Assembly: GCA_964594635.1 (NCBI GenBank)
Contig: CAZQMV010000007.1
Span: forward strand, 1-64,000
Direction: 5' to 3'
DNA from: Berkiella sp964594635
Lineage (GTDB): Bacteria; Pseudomonadota; Gammaproteobacteria; Berkiellales; Berkiellaceae
DNA length: 64,000 nucleotides
The first letter of the stretch is position 1. Every line of letters begins with the position of its first letter. Made by a program: the position numbers and the translations under genes. Shown piece after piece: positions 16,845-26,570 of this stretch. Under the pieces are notes generated by a model that ran no database searches, had not been told where the DNA came from, and saw only the letters and a list, made by a program, of their open reading frames with translations.

Positions 16845-19244
16845 ATGATTAAGGGCAGCAGTAAGATTGATTGGGATAATTTACATAAACTGGTCGATCC
16901 TGCATCCAACCTTCCTTCTAGCGCGATTGGCACAAAATCGTATCAAGCTGAAATCGGTGTTAGACAAAGCAGAGAAAACTCCATGGATGAATTGAGTCCT
17001 GAGCAACAAACAATTGTTAATCGATTAATTACCCGCTATCAAGATGTACCCCCTCAACAGCGCGAGGAATGCGAACAACAAATAAAGCAATATATTATTG
17101 ATCAATATAACAATGATGGCTGTGAACTTGTATTAATGACTTCGTTACCAAAAGATGGTAAACCCGAAAAAGGCAAGCTGTATGTAGAAAAGAATGGTGC
17201 TAAGCTTCGCTATATTGTTGAAACACCTAATGGCAATGTGGTGGATGCGACGCTTAATATCTCCGTATATGGTTCTTTAACTTCCGAGACTCTTGCAAGT
17301 ATTAAATATCAGATATTAGAAGAAACCACCAAAAGAAGTCATACGCCTATCGGTCCGGCTATTTGTGGTGGCAACAAATTGCCTTTAACTTACGATCGGA
17401 ATCGTTTTCAATCGCAAGCTGAAAGGGAATGCTACTATAAAAACCCTTGGCATAGTGCTTATCGTTATTTTAATTTTAAAGTAGATAGCAAACCTAACCC
17501 ATGGCAGCACCAAAATGCAAATCATATGGGGATTTACTATGACAGAGATACTGGCCAGCATTTCTCTGGTCCAACCATGAGTGACGAGCATATGGCCTTG
17601 ATCCATGCAATGTGGTTTGCTTTAAATGATGGTGAATTTGCTATCTCTGATATGCATACCCATGAAACTGCAAAAGCGGAATTAGTAAGAACATTGGGTT
17701 CATTAGGACGTGCACACAATTGGGATAGAACTCGCCCTGTTTATGAAGATTATGTCGATAGCTATGGCACACCTGCAAGAAGACAGAAGTCCCGTTATAA
17801 AACTGACGGTACGCTGGAGTATGTGACTGAAGAATATGATGATTTGGAAGATGACAGGCCATCCTGCCCCTGGGGTGTGCAAACACGATTAACGCAATTT
17901 GTCATGTTAGCTTTAAAACAAGATGCGAACGAAAGAGTATTAAGAGAGGCCATTTTAAGAGATAAATTTAAAGAAGAATTGATAGGTAATGTGAAGGATA
18001 AGAATACCCTTTTTAATGCTATTGACAAAATGGATATCGCAACTTTAACTCAACTAAAAGATGCTTTAGATGAGTTAGTGATTATTAACTGTAATGATTA
18101 TGATAGTTTGGATAAAGAACAAAAAGAGCTCCTTGAAAAGATGCTTCCTTATAATACGCAAGATTTGAATGAGTTTCTCAGAGGATGCATGTCTTATTTT
18201 GGTAATTTTCGTTTTACTCAAAAACTAAAAGACCGCATTGAATATTTTGCTGAGAAATTTGATAATTATGGCAAGCTTGCGTTGTATTTTGCTAAAAACC
18301 CTTGGGGTGTTTTTTATGATGCGATTAATGAGAGAATTGGACAAAGAAAAGAAGATTTAAGAAAAATCAAATCAGCTAAAGACGAGAAAAAAGCACCGTC
18401 TACTGTGCCTAACAAAGCCGAAGCGGCTTCAGCACAAGATGTAGCTATTGTGCGTCAACAATTAATCGAACTTGCTGTTAGAACCAATAACTTAGAGCTT
18501 ATCCATCAATTACAGGCACAATCAGTATCGGCTGATTTTATTAGGACGAAAGCAGCGGAACTACAGTCGCAATTACAACCTGTTGCTACACCAGCTGTAA
18601 CCGTTAAGCCACAAGCGGTTGTTACGCCATCTGTCACGAAACCAGAAGCAAAAGTTTTGCCGGACTTGAAAGCACAACTTATTCAGTATGCAATCGATAA
18701 TAATTTGTCTGATTTGGTATTACAGTTACTTGACGCATCGAATGAACAAGTTGTACAGCTACAGGAAGCATTTGGCATAGTTCTATCAGATGATGAACCT
18801 GAAAGCGATGCAACTGAAGATGATGCGAACGAACTACAAGCAGCTATAGACTTATCTAACGAGTTAGCTCGTCAAGCTGAAGTTGCAAGACAAGCGGAGC
18901 TTACGCGTGAGTTAACACGTAGAGCGCCGGCGGCTATCTTAAATGTGTTTAGTGCTGCATCAACAGGACTATTACTTCAGGTTGCAGCTCAATTTGGTCG
19001 TGAACCGATTAAACAGCAATTATTAGCAAATTTGAATTCAAACCCTGAAGCGGTTCGGATTTTGAATGAAAATGCGCATGGTGTTGTTGAAACACTTATT
19101 CATAATATTGAAAAAAATGCTAGTTTAACAGCGCGTTTAGTGCAGTTAACACCCAATAAAGTAGTCCAGTTCCTGATAGGTTTGCAAGCAAAAGCGCAGG
19201 CTGCCGCTGCAATTGATCGGACTGCTCCTGCAATTAAAGTATGA
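16845..19244 (+). CDS. Large putative effector, paralogue 2
   Basis: This 799-residue protein of unknown family is homologous to the preceding gene product over most of its length. Shared elements include the N-terminal IDW...VDPA, HSAYRY, GRAHNWDRTRPV, YDDLEDDRPSC followed by GVQTR, FRFTQKL, NPWGVFY and the whole C-terminal 100 residues. It has an N-terminal insertion (residues about 50-170) not found in paralogue 1. In place of the long coiled coil it has a Pro/Val/Lys linker and a short acidic stretch. No signal peptide or membrane segment is visible. GAGGG stands five bases before ATG 16845; an earlier ATG at 16833 is inside this site's surroundings and less likely. A role in host interaction is inferred from context. 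Confidence 0.65.
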   Translation: MIKGSSKIDWDNLHKLVDPASNLPSSAIGTKSYQAEIGVRQSRENSMDELSPEQQTIVNRLITRYQDVPPQQREECEQQIKQYIIDQYNNDGCELVLMTSLPKDGKPEKGKLYVEKNGAKLRYIVETPNGNVVDATLNISVYGSLTSETLASIKYQILEETTKRSHTPIGPAICGGNKLPLTYDRNRFQSQAERECYYKNPWHSAYRYFNFKVDSKPNPWQHQNANHMGIYYDRDTGQHFSGPTMSDEHMALIHAMWFALNDGEFAISDMHTHETAKAELVRTLGSLGRAHNWDRTRPVYEDYVDSYGTPARRQKSRYKTDGTLEYVTEEYDDLEDDRPSCPWGVQTRLTQFVMLALKQDANERVLREAILRDKFKEELIGNVKDKNTLFNAIDKMDIATLTQLKDALDELVIINCNDYDSLDKEQKELLEKMLPYNTQDLNEFLRGCMSYFGNFRFTQKLKDRIEYFAEKFDNYGKLALYFAKNPWGVFYDAINERIGQRKEDLRKIKSAKDEKKAPSTVPNKAEAASAQDVAIVRQQLIELAVRTNNLELIHQLQAQSVSADFIRTKAAELQSQLQPVATPAVTVKPQAVVTPSVTKPEAKVLPDLKAQLIQYAIDNNLSDLVLQLLDASNEQVVQLQEAFGIVLSDDEPESDATEDDANELQAAIDLSNELARQAEVARQAELTRELTRRAPAAILNVFSAASTGLLLQVAAQFGREPIKQQLLANLNSNPEAVRILNENAHGVVETLIHNIEKNASLTARLVQLTPNKVVQFLIGLQAKAQAAAAIDRTAPAIKV

Positions 19245-19252
19245 TGTCAGAG

Positions 19253-19279
19253 AGGGACAATTTAGGTTAAATTGTCCCT
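19253..19279. terminator. Hairpin between convergent paralogue 2 and valS
   Basis: AGGGACAATTT (19253-19263) and AAATTGTCCCT (19269-19279) make a perfect 11-base stem with a five-base loop. It lies between the stop codons of two convergent genes and could end both transcripts, although T tracts are short. Confidence 0.6.
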
Positions 19280-19289
19280 TCGAAGCATT

Positions 19290-22076
19290 TTAAAGTGCCT
19301 GGATCTTTTGCAGGTTTTCCTGAAACTTCTCTAGGCCTTTTTCAGCAGTTTGCAACTTTTCTCTTTCTTTAGCGACAACTTCTTGTGGTGCTTTATTCAC
19401 GTAGTTTTCGTTTTGTAGTCGCTTTTGGATATCGGCAATTTCTTTTTGCAGTTTTTCCATTTCTTTATTGAGCCTTTTAATCTCTGCTTCTTTGTCAATA
19501 AAACCGGCTAAAGGAATAAAGAGCTCTAGATCATCTACAAGCGCCGTAGCGGAGCTTGGAGCCACAGCTTCTTTATCAAGCCAGGTTAGACTTTCCAACT
19601 TACAAAGCGACTGCAAGATCGTAAGATTGTGGTTCACAATCGCTTTAAGTGATTTATCGCCACCACGACAAAGTAAAGGCAACAGTTTGCCAGGACTAAT
19701 ATTCATTTCGCCGCGTATATTACGAACACCTAAAATAATGGCTTGAATACCCTGTAAAGCACTTTCTGCTTCCTTATTAACTTTATTCTCATCAAAAAGG
19801 GGATAGGGCTGTAGCATAATGGAAGTGAGTTTTGGTTGCTCGCCTTTTCTTGGCAGCTGTGGCGCCATTTTTTGCCAGATTTCTTCTGTAATAAAAGGCA
19901 TGATCGGGTGAATGGTGCGTAATAGCTCTTCTAATATAGCAAGCAACGTATAACGCGTACCTCTTTGGATGCTCTCACTTACACCTTCTTTGGTTAAAGC
20001 AGGCTTTGAAAGCTCTAAATACCAGTCACAATATTGATTCCAGGTGAATTCATAGAGCGTTTGGCTGAGCAAATCAAAACGATAATCTTCAAAATGCTGT
20101 TGGATAGTTTGTTTGGTGGTTTGCCAAACCGACCAGATCCATTTATCACAAATGGTGAACTCTCGATCAACATCAGAATGTCCAAGATCTTTACCTTCGA
20201 CATTTATTTGCACATAGCGTGCCGCATTCCAGAGTTTATTGCAAAAGTTACGGTAACCTTCAATTCGTGCTAAATCAAAACGAATAAAGCGGCCAGTGGT
20301 TGCTAAGGCACAAAAAGTGAAGCGCAATGCATCGGTGCCAAAGCTTGGGATGCCATTTTCAAAATGCTTTCGGGTGGCTTGCTCAATTTTCTTGGCCATA
20401 CCCGGTTGCATTAAGCCAGCGGTTCGTTTAGCAACCAGCTTTTCAAGCTCAATGCCGTCAATTAAATCAATTGGATCGATAATGTTCCCTTTCGATTTCG
20501 ACATCTTCTGGCCTTCAGCATCTTGAATAAGGCCATGAATGAAAACTTTCTTAAAGGGGACATCTTTTTGGAATTTTAATCCCATCATGATCATGCGAGC
20601 GACCCAGAAAAACAAAATATCAAAACCCGTTACCAAAACGTTGGTAGGGTAGTAGTCTTTGAGATCAGGGTTATCGTGCGGCCAACCTAGTGTGGTAAAG
20701 GGCCACAAAGCGGAGGAGAACCAGGTATCGAGTACATCGTTATCTTGCATGAGAGGCAAGTCAGCGCTTAATTGATATTTTTCGCGTGCTTCGGCTTCAC
20801 TTCTTGCGACATACACATTGCTATTGGCATCATACCAAGCAGGAATACGATGTCCCCACCAGATCTGACGACTGATACACCAGTCTTGAATGTTTTCCAT
20901 CCAATCGTAATAAGTTTTGGTCCAGTTCTCAGGAACAAATTGCACCTTACCTTCGCGAACAACTTTGATGGCCTCGATTGCTAGTGGTTTAGCGTGCACA
21001 AACCATTGATCCGTTAAATAGGGTTCAATGATCTCATTGGTACGTTCGCTACGTGGCACTTTAATCGTATGTGGCTCGACCTTTTCAAATAGTCCTAGTT
21101 GTTCTAGTTCTTGAATGACTTTTTCTCTAGCAATAAAACGTGGCAGATCTTGAAAACGTTCTGGGACATTCGTGTTGAGGATCGCATCTTCTGTGAAGAT
21201 ATTGATCATGGGTAATTCATGACGTTTACCGACTTCATAATCATTAAAATCATGCGCCGGTGTGATCTTAACGCAGCCTGTACCAAATGTAGGATCAACA
21301 AAGGTGTCACTGATAATGGGGATCATTCGATCAGTTAATGGCAATTTAACTTGTTTACCAATTAAGTGACGGTAACGCTCATCGTCGGGATGGACTGCCA
21401 CGGCAACGTCGCCTAATAAGGTTTCAGGGCGCGTGGTTGCTACGATCATCACTTCTTTACTATTTTCTATTGGGTAGCGAATATGCCATAAATTGCCTGG
21501 CTCTTCTTGGGAGATCACTTCTAAATCTGAGACAGCTGTGTGCAGTTTTGGATCCCAATTGACTAAACGTTTGCCACGATAGATAAGCTTTTCATCATAG
21601 AGTTGAACAAAAACTTCTTTTACTGCTTCTGATAAGCCTTGATCCATGGTGAAACGTTCGCGGGACCAATCAATCGACGCTCCCAAGCGTTGCATTTGTT
21701 GGCAAATGGTATTGCCTGAATGATCTTTCCATTCCCATATTTTTTGTACGAAGGCTTCACGGCCCACATCGTGTTTGCCGAGGCCTTGAGCATTGAGTTG
21801 ACGTTCGACCACCATTTGTGTGGCAATCCCAGCATGATCAGTGCCGCCTTGCCAAAGGGTTTTATAGCCTAACATACGGTGATAACGAATGAGTGCATCC
21901 ATAATTGTATCTTGAAAGGCATGCCCCATATGCAGCGTTCCCGTAACATTGGGCGGTGGCAGCATAATACAATAGTGTTTGTCGCCTGTTTGTGGCTTAA
22001 AGTATCCCTCTTGATTCCAGTGATGGTACCATTTTTTTTCAATGTCTAAGGGTTGATAGGTTTTATCAATGCTCAT
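19290..22076 (-). CDS. valS: Valine--tRNA ligase
   Basis: This class I synthetase charges tRNA-Val. It has PPPNVTGTLHMGHAF (HIGH motif HMGH), the editing-domain segment with TTRPETLLGD and the KMSKSKGNIIDP loop. The C-terminal 70 residues form the typical Lys/Glu-rich coiled coil. Length is 928 residues, near the family norm. Its ATG overlaps the stop of pepA by four bases (ATGA), so the two are translationally coupled. In E. coli and many relatives holC lies between pepA and valS; here it is absent. Confidence 0.96.
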   Translation of the reverse strand: MSIDKTYQPLDIEKKWYHHWNQEGYFKPQTGDKHYCIMLPPPNVTGTLHMGHAFQDTIMDALIRYHRMLGYKTLWQGGTDHAGIATQMVVERQLNAQGLGKHDVGREAFVQKIWEWKDHSGNTICQQMQRLGASIDWSRERFTMDQGLSEAVKEVFVQLYDEKLIYRGKRLVNWDPKLHTAVSDLEVISQEEPGNLWHIRYPIENSKEVMIVATTRPETLLGDVAVAVHPDDERYRHLIGKQVKLPLTDRMIPIISDTFVDPTFGTGCVKITPAHDFNDYEVGKRHELPMINIFTEDAILNTNVPERFQDLPRFIAREKVIQELEQLGLFEKVEPHTIKVPRSERTNEIIEPYLTDQWFVHAKPLAIEAIKVVREGKVQFVPENWTKTYYDWMENIQDWCISRQIWWGHRIPAWYDANSNVYVARSEAEAREKYQLSADLPLMQDNDVLDTWFSSALWPFTTLGWPHDNPDLKDYYPTNVLVTGFDILFFWVARMIMMGLKFQKDVPFKKVFIHGLIQDAEGQKMSKSKGNIIDPIDLIDGIELEKLVAKRTAGLMQPGMAKKIEQATRKHFENGIPSFGTDALRFTFCALATTGRFIRFDLARIEGYRNFCNKLWNAARYVQINVEGKDLGHSDVDREFTICDKWIWSVWQTTKQTIQQHFEDYRFDLLSQTLYEFTWNQYCDWYLELSKPALTKEGVSESIQRGTRYTLLAILEELLRTIHPIMPFITEEIWQKMAPQLPRKGEQPKLTSIMLQPYPLFDENKVNKEAESALQGIQAIILGVRNIRGEMNISPGKLLPLLCRGGDKSLKAIVNHNLTILQSLCKLESLTWLDKEAVAPSSATALVDDLELFIPLAGFIDKEAEIKRLNKEMEKLQKEIADIQKRLQNENYVNKAPQEVVAKEREKLQTAEKGLEKFQENLQKIQAL

Positions 22077-23569
22077 AGTGTATCCAATAAATATTGCGTC
22101 AAAAGCGCAACAGGACGGCCTGTTGCTCCGCGTTTGCTACCACCTGTGGTAGCGGTGTTGGCAACATCTAAATGTGCCCATGGGTATTTTTCAGTGAATT
22201 TGCTTAAAAAGCAGCCGGCCACAATGGTGCGGGCACCAATATCGCTAACAGGCACATTGGCAACATCAGCGAAATCGGATTTTAATGCATCGTGATATTC
22301 AGGCCATAAAGGTAACTGCCATGCTCTATCACCCACTTGCTGACCCGCTTTGAGTAAAGCAGTAGCTAATGCTTCATTATTAGCCATTAAACCACTGGCA
22401 TAAGGGCCAAACGCCAAGTTACAAGCTCCCGTGAGGGTGGCAATATTAATCACAGCAGCAGGTTGAAAACGCTCTGCATAGGTTAGTGCATCGGCAAGAA
22501 TTAACCGTCCTTCAGCATCCGTATTCAAAATTTCAACGGTCAAGCCTGACATACTGGTCACAATATCTTCTGGTTTTGTCGCATTCGGACCTGGCATATT
22601 TTCACAAGTCGGGATCACGCCAATCAAGTTAATAGGCAATTCAAGATCGATAGCCGCTTGCATGACGCCAAAAATGGTGGCTGCTCCGCACATGTCATAT
22701 TTCATGCCGATCATAAACGGAGGGATTTTGATAGAGTTACCGCCAGTATCGAAAGTGATCCCTTTGCCCACTAACACGATGGGTTTAACATTCTTTTTAG
22801 CGCCGCGATATTCAAGGGTGATTAATTTAGCAGGTGTCGTGCTGCCTGCCGTGACACTCAGTAATAATCCCATACCCAATGCCCGAAGATCTTTTTCTTC
22901 TAAAACGGCACAGCTAACCCGATCTTTGCCGTGTGCTTTTGCAAATTGTTTAGCTTGGGTGGCCAAGTAGCTAGGATTGCAAACATTGGCAGGTATATTG
23001 GCAAGATCTTTGGTGAGTTTGATCCCCTCGGCAATCGCAATCCCTTGTTGGCAGCCAATTTCTGCAAGGAGTTGTTCTTTTTTATTCTGCGCATTAAAAA
23101 TAACATGCTTTAATTTTGGAGGTTTGCTATTTTTTTTACTTTTAAAATCATCAAAGCGATATTGACTTGCTTGTAACGCCAAAATGGTTTGTTGAATTTT
23201 CCACGCGATGTCTCTTTCATAAACGGTGATCTCGTTTAAAAAAGAAACCACTTCTCCTACTGGGAGAGTGCTTAAAAAGATAGCGACTCTGCCAACCAGA
23301 TCGCGAAAGAGGTGTTCAGTTAACGTTTGTTCGCCTTGACCCACTAAAACAATGCGCTCAGCTTGAACGCCGGGAATATTTTGCAGCAACAAAAATTCAC
23401 CAAATTTGCCTTCAATATCGCCGCGTTTCAATACTTGGCTAAGGTACCCATTGCTTGCCTGATTGATTTTATCAGCGGCAGCACTTAAGCGCCTGGGCTC
23501 ACTAACGGCAATCAGAATACAATCACTGCGCTGCTTTTCAGGATGCGCTAATTTGACGCTAAAATTCAT
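22073..23569 (-). CDS. pepA: Cytosol aminopeptidase (leucyl aminopeptidase, M17)
   Basis: This di-metal aminopeptidase removes N-terminal residues and in E. coli also acts as a DNA-binding accessory protein in XerCD recombination. The metal and catalytic motifs are visible: VGKGITFDTGG with the catalytic Lys, KYDMCGAA, and NTDAEGRLILADAL, the M17 signature. At 498 residues it is full length. It leads the pepA-valS pair and is divergent from lptF across a 197-base gap. Confidence 0.95.
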   Translation of the reverse strand: MNFSVKLAHPEKQRSDCILIAVSEPRRLSAAADKINQASNGYLSQVLKRGDIEGKFGEFLLLQNIPGVQAERIVLVGQGEQTLTEHLFRDLVGRVAIFLSTLPVGEVVSFLNEITVYERDIAWKIQQTILALQASQYRFDDFKSKKNSKPPKLKHVIFNAQNKKEQLLAEIGCQQGIAIAEGIKLTKDLANIPANVCNPSYLATQAKQFAKAHGKDRVSCAVLEEKDLRALGMGLLLSVTAGSTTPAKLITLEYRGAKKNVKPIVLVGKGITFDTGGNSIKIPPFMIGMKYDMCGAATIFGVMQAAIDLELPINLIGVIPTCENMPGPNATKPEDIVTSMSGLTVEILNTDAEGRLILADALTYAERFQPAAVINIATLTGACNLAFGPYASGLMANNEALATALLKAGQQVGDRAWQLPLWPEYHDALKSDFADVANVPVSDIGARTIVAGCFLSKFTEKYPWAHLDVANTATTGGSKRGATGRPVALLTQYLLDTL

Positions 23570-23684
23570 GGACTTAACCTCTATTTTTCATTTTATGTTA
23601 TTTAATAAACATAATTATGCGTTCTTTAAGCAATGATTTTACGATATTTATTATTCATTGTGTCTTTTTTTAGAGGATAGACTC

Positions 23685-23711
23685 TTAGCAATTTGCGGCT
23701 TCGCGTATAAT
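23685..23711 (+). promoter_or_regulatory. Candidate promoter of lptF
   Basis: A perfect TATAAT is at 23706-23711. The best -35 candidate is TTAGCA at 23685-23690, with a short 15-base spacer, so this is only a moderate match. The lptF ATG follows 55 bases downstream. The rest of the 197-base gap between pepA and lptF is AT-rich and must hold the pepA promoter too. Confidence 0.45.
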
Positions 23712-23766
23712 GTAAGGCTAACTTGATATAAAGTTAACTATCTGAAAATGAGATACCAAGGATCTT

Positions 23767-24882
23767 ATGCTAATTAGGCGTTATTTACTGCGAGAGATCG
23801 CAACCACGTTTGTTGCCGTCATCGCGATTATTTTACTGATCGCTATTAGCAATAAGTTTGTTAGATTAATTGGTCAGGCTGCCGCAGGTAACATTGCACC
23901 TGGGGTAATGCTGCAAGTGATTCTTTTTCAAATACCGGAATTACTCGCTTTTCTGTTGCCCGTTGGGCTCTTTTTGGCCATTTTACTTTGTTATAGTCGT
24001 TTCTTTGCTGACAATGAAATGCCAGTCATGCTGGCTTGCGGTATTAGCTGGCAGCGTTTCTTAATGGTGAGTTTTGCTTTAGGCCTGGTGGTGATGATGC
24101 TGTCAGCAACACTAACCTGCTATTTTGGTCCAAAAATCGCTTATCAGCGAGAACGGCTTTTACATGAAGAAGGGCCGTTGTTGTTGATGCAAACAGTGAC
24201 CCCAGGGCGTTTCCATGCTTTCCAAAAAGATAAACTCGTTTTTTATGTCACCGACATTAATTCCGATCGTTCGCAAATGAAGCAAGTGTTTATTGCTGAA
24301 CAACCTAAAGGCTCCCTTTCTGATAAGCAAAGTTGGAGCTTGTTAACTGCAAAAACGGGTAAAGTAATCGTTAATGAGTCTAATGGTTTCACTTATTTTA
24401 AATTATTAAAAGGTAGACGTTACAGCGGTACTCCCGGCGAAGCAGACTATAGCATTTTAGCGTTTGATGAATATGAGCGTTTACTAGAAGGCACTACCAT
24501 GCCCCAAGGACTCTTTTTTCATCGCACTATGCCAACCCCGATGCTACTTGAAAATCCTTCGCCCAGTAATATGGCAGAGTTTCAATGGCGAATAGCGGTT
24601 CCCTTATCAGCGCCGTTATTAGCATTGTTGGCGGTGCCTTTAAGTCGCGTCAGACCAAGACAAGGGCGCTTTGGTCAACTTTTTACGGCCGTGATTTTTT
24701 GTATTCTTTATTACAACTTACTGACCATGAGTAAACGTTGGATCGCTTCTGGCAAATTGTCACCAGAAATTGGTTTATGGTGGGTTCATGGTCTGCTATT
24801 GGTAGTAGCGCTTTATTGGATTGCTAAAGTATCAGGCCGTCTAAACCAAGGTTACCAATGGTTAAGAGGGGCCAAAGCATGA
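23767..24882 (+). CDS. lptF: LPS export ABC transporter permease LptF
   Basis: LptF is one of two inner-membrane permeases that, with LptB, extract lipopolysaccharide for transport to the outer membrane. The product starts LIRRYLLREIATTF, typical of YjgP/YjgQ proteins, has three N-terminal and three C-terminal hydrophobic segments, and a periplasmic beta-jellyroll domain between (about residues 125-260). It is 371 residues long. The gene overlaps lptG by four bases (ATGA) and is placed head to head with pepA, as in E. coli. Confidence 0.93.
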   Translation: MLIRRYLLREIATTFVAVIAIILLIAISNKFVRLIGQAAAGNIAPGVMLQVILFQIPELLAFLLPVGLFLAILLCYSRFFADNEMPVMLACGISWQRFLMVSFALGLVVMMLSATLTCYFGPKIAYQRERLLHEEGPLLLMQTVTPGRFHAFQKDKLVFYVTDINSDRSQMKQVFIAEQPKGSLSDKQSWSLLTAKTGKVIVNESNGFTYFKLLKGRRYSGTPGEADYSILAFDEYERLLEGTTMPQGLFFHRTMPTPMLLENPSPSNMAEFQWRIAVPLSAPLLALLAVPLSRVRPRQGRFGQLFTAVIFCILYYNLLTMSKRWIASGKLSPEIGLWWVHGLLLVVALYWIAKVSGRLNQGYQWLRGAKA

Positions 24883-25946
24883 ACAAAATTTCATGGTATT
24901 TGGCTAAAACGTTATCAGTGACCATATTATTAGCAATCTTGCTTTTTGTGGGGCTTGAATTTGTCTTTTCTTTTGTCAATGAAATGCGTCATGTAGGTAC
25001 TGGCGATTACACCACACAAGGTGCCCTTCACTACATTTTGTTATCGCTACCGGCCCAAATTGCGCAAGCTTTTCCAATGTCGGCTTTAGTTGGCACGTTG
25101 TTGGGGCTTGGCTTACTGGCTTCTCGCAGTGAGTTGATTGTGATGCGATCGGTTGGTTGGAGTATCGGTAACATTATTGCAGCGGTAATGAAGTTAGCTT
25201 TTATCTTGGTTTGCATTATTTGGATGCTGGGCGAATGGGTAGCGCCAATAACGGATAATATTGCTCATCATCAAAAGGCGACAGCCTTAAGCCAAGGGCA
25301 AGCGCTTGCGACAGCGAATGGTACTTGGTTACGCGATGGTCACGATTTTGTGCACATTCAGACAATTGAAGACAATAAGCATTTAAACGGTGTTACTCGT
25401 TACGAATTTAATCAAGATCAACAATTACAAAAAGCCAGTTTTGCGCACAGCGCTGAATATAGGGATGATCATTGGCTATTGCATGATATTCAAGAAACCG
25501 TTTTTACAGACAATCAAGTGAGCAAAGCGCATATTATGCAGCAAGAATGGTTAAGTCACATTAAGCCTGAGATCTTCACCATTGTAGGAGTTAAAGATCT
25601 TGATGAATTGTCGATTTCAGGTTTGTGGAAAACCATTCGCTATCGAGAGGCTAATCAGCTTGATGCGAAACCTTATTTACTGGCTTTCTGGCAAAAAATG
25701 ATGCGTCCTTTTGCCACATTGGTCATGATGTTTCTTGCAATTCCGTTTATTTTTGGTCCGCTTCGTTCAGCTACCATGGGGCTTCGCATGTTGGTTGGGG
25801 TGATGATTGGTTTTGTATTTTTTACTATTAACCAGCTTTTTGGCCCATTAACCTTAGTCTATTCCTTACCGCCTATTCTGGGTGCCAGTCTTCCTACCTT
25901 GCTCTTTTTAGCCATGGGATTATTTTTGCTTAAAAGAGCCCATTAG
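24879..25946 (+). CDS. lptG: LPS export ABC transporter permease LptG
   Basis: LptG is the partner permease of LptF in the LptB2FG lipopolysaccharide exporter. It has the same layout: three hydrophobic segments, a periplasmic domain with DFVHIQTI and TRYEFN strands, then three hydrophobic segments. The segment PFATLVMMFLAIPFIFGPLRS is characteristic. I set the start at 24879, where ATG overlaps the lptF TGA; the frame is open further upstream but the extension lies within lptF. Confidence 0.93.
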   Translation: MNKISWYLAKTLSVTILLAILLFVGLEFVFSFVNEMRHVGTGDYTTQGALHYILLSLPAQIAQAFPMSALVGTLLGLGLLASRSELIVMRSVGWSIGNIIAAVMKLAFILVCIIWMLGEWVAPITDNIAHHQKATALSQGQALATANGTWLRDGHDFVHIQTIEDNKHLNGVTRYEFNQDQQLQKASFAHSAEYRDDHWLLHDIQETVFTDNQVSKAHIMQQEWLSHIKPEIFTIVGVKDLDELSISGLWKTIRYREANQLDAKPYLLAFWQKMMRPFATLVMMFLAIPFIFGPLRSATMGLRMLVGVMIGFVFFTINQLFGPLTLVYSLPPILGASLPTLLFLAMGLFLLKRAH

Positions 25947-25964
25947 TCATTTCTCTTTTTATCG

Positions 25965-26432
25965 TTAATTTTTGCGTTTGCGTTTTTCTACTTTTTGGTT
26001 GAGGTGAATAACGCGTGTTTTGGTTAATTTGTCCTGCAAAGCTAATTTATTTTTATCAAACAAACACCAGAAGAGGCCTATGCCTCCTGCTGCTAAACAA
26101 GCTGTTCCAATCATGAAGCGTTTTAAAGCGGTTCGCCAAGTTAAGGGTGATAGATCGTCATTAACGACTTTAATTCGCCATGCAAGCATGCCTAAGGTTT
26201 GACCTGCTCTTTGCCAAAACCAGCCAACAAACAGTGCGGTGCTAACAAATAAATAAGTTAAAAATAAACCTTGGTGAGGTTGTAAAGATCCGCCCTGATT
26301 CAGTGCGAGTGCTAATCCTGTCATCAAAATCAAGAAAGAAAACACTACAAAACTATCGTAAACCAATGCGAAGAGCCGTCGATAGAAAGGGGCATTGACG
26401 AGTGGTTTTACTTGGTTGGTTTGATTGCTCAT
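25965..26432 (-). CDS. RDD-family membrane protein
   Basis: The product has the RDD pattern: RRLFALVYDSF in the first segment, QRAGQTLGMLAWRIKVV, and LQDKLTKTRVI near the end. About four hydrophobic stretches are visible. RDD proteins are small membrane proteins; some have been linked to ion transport, but no function can be assigned here. The start at 26432 was preferred since GAGAGA precedes it; the frame continues to 26513. It is convergent with lptG. Confidence 0.82.
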   Translation of the reverse strand: MSNQTNQVKPLVNAPFYRRLFALVYDSFVVFSFLILMTGLALALNQGGSLQPHQGLFLTYLFVSTALFVGWFWQRAGQTLGMLAWRIKVVNDDLSPLTWRTALKRFMIGTACLAAGGIGLFWCLFDKNKLALQDKLTKTRVIHLNQKVEKRKRKN

Positions 26433-26570
26433 TTCTCTCTCAATTAGCTTGTTTACTTTCTTCGCGATATTATCAGAAAATGATATAATAATAAAACGCA
26501 AAATTGCGGTCATTGGGTGGGTATGCCGCCTTTGTATTAAAAGAGCCCGTCCTCGCTTATGATATGAATC

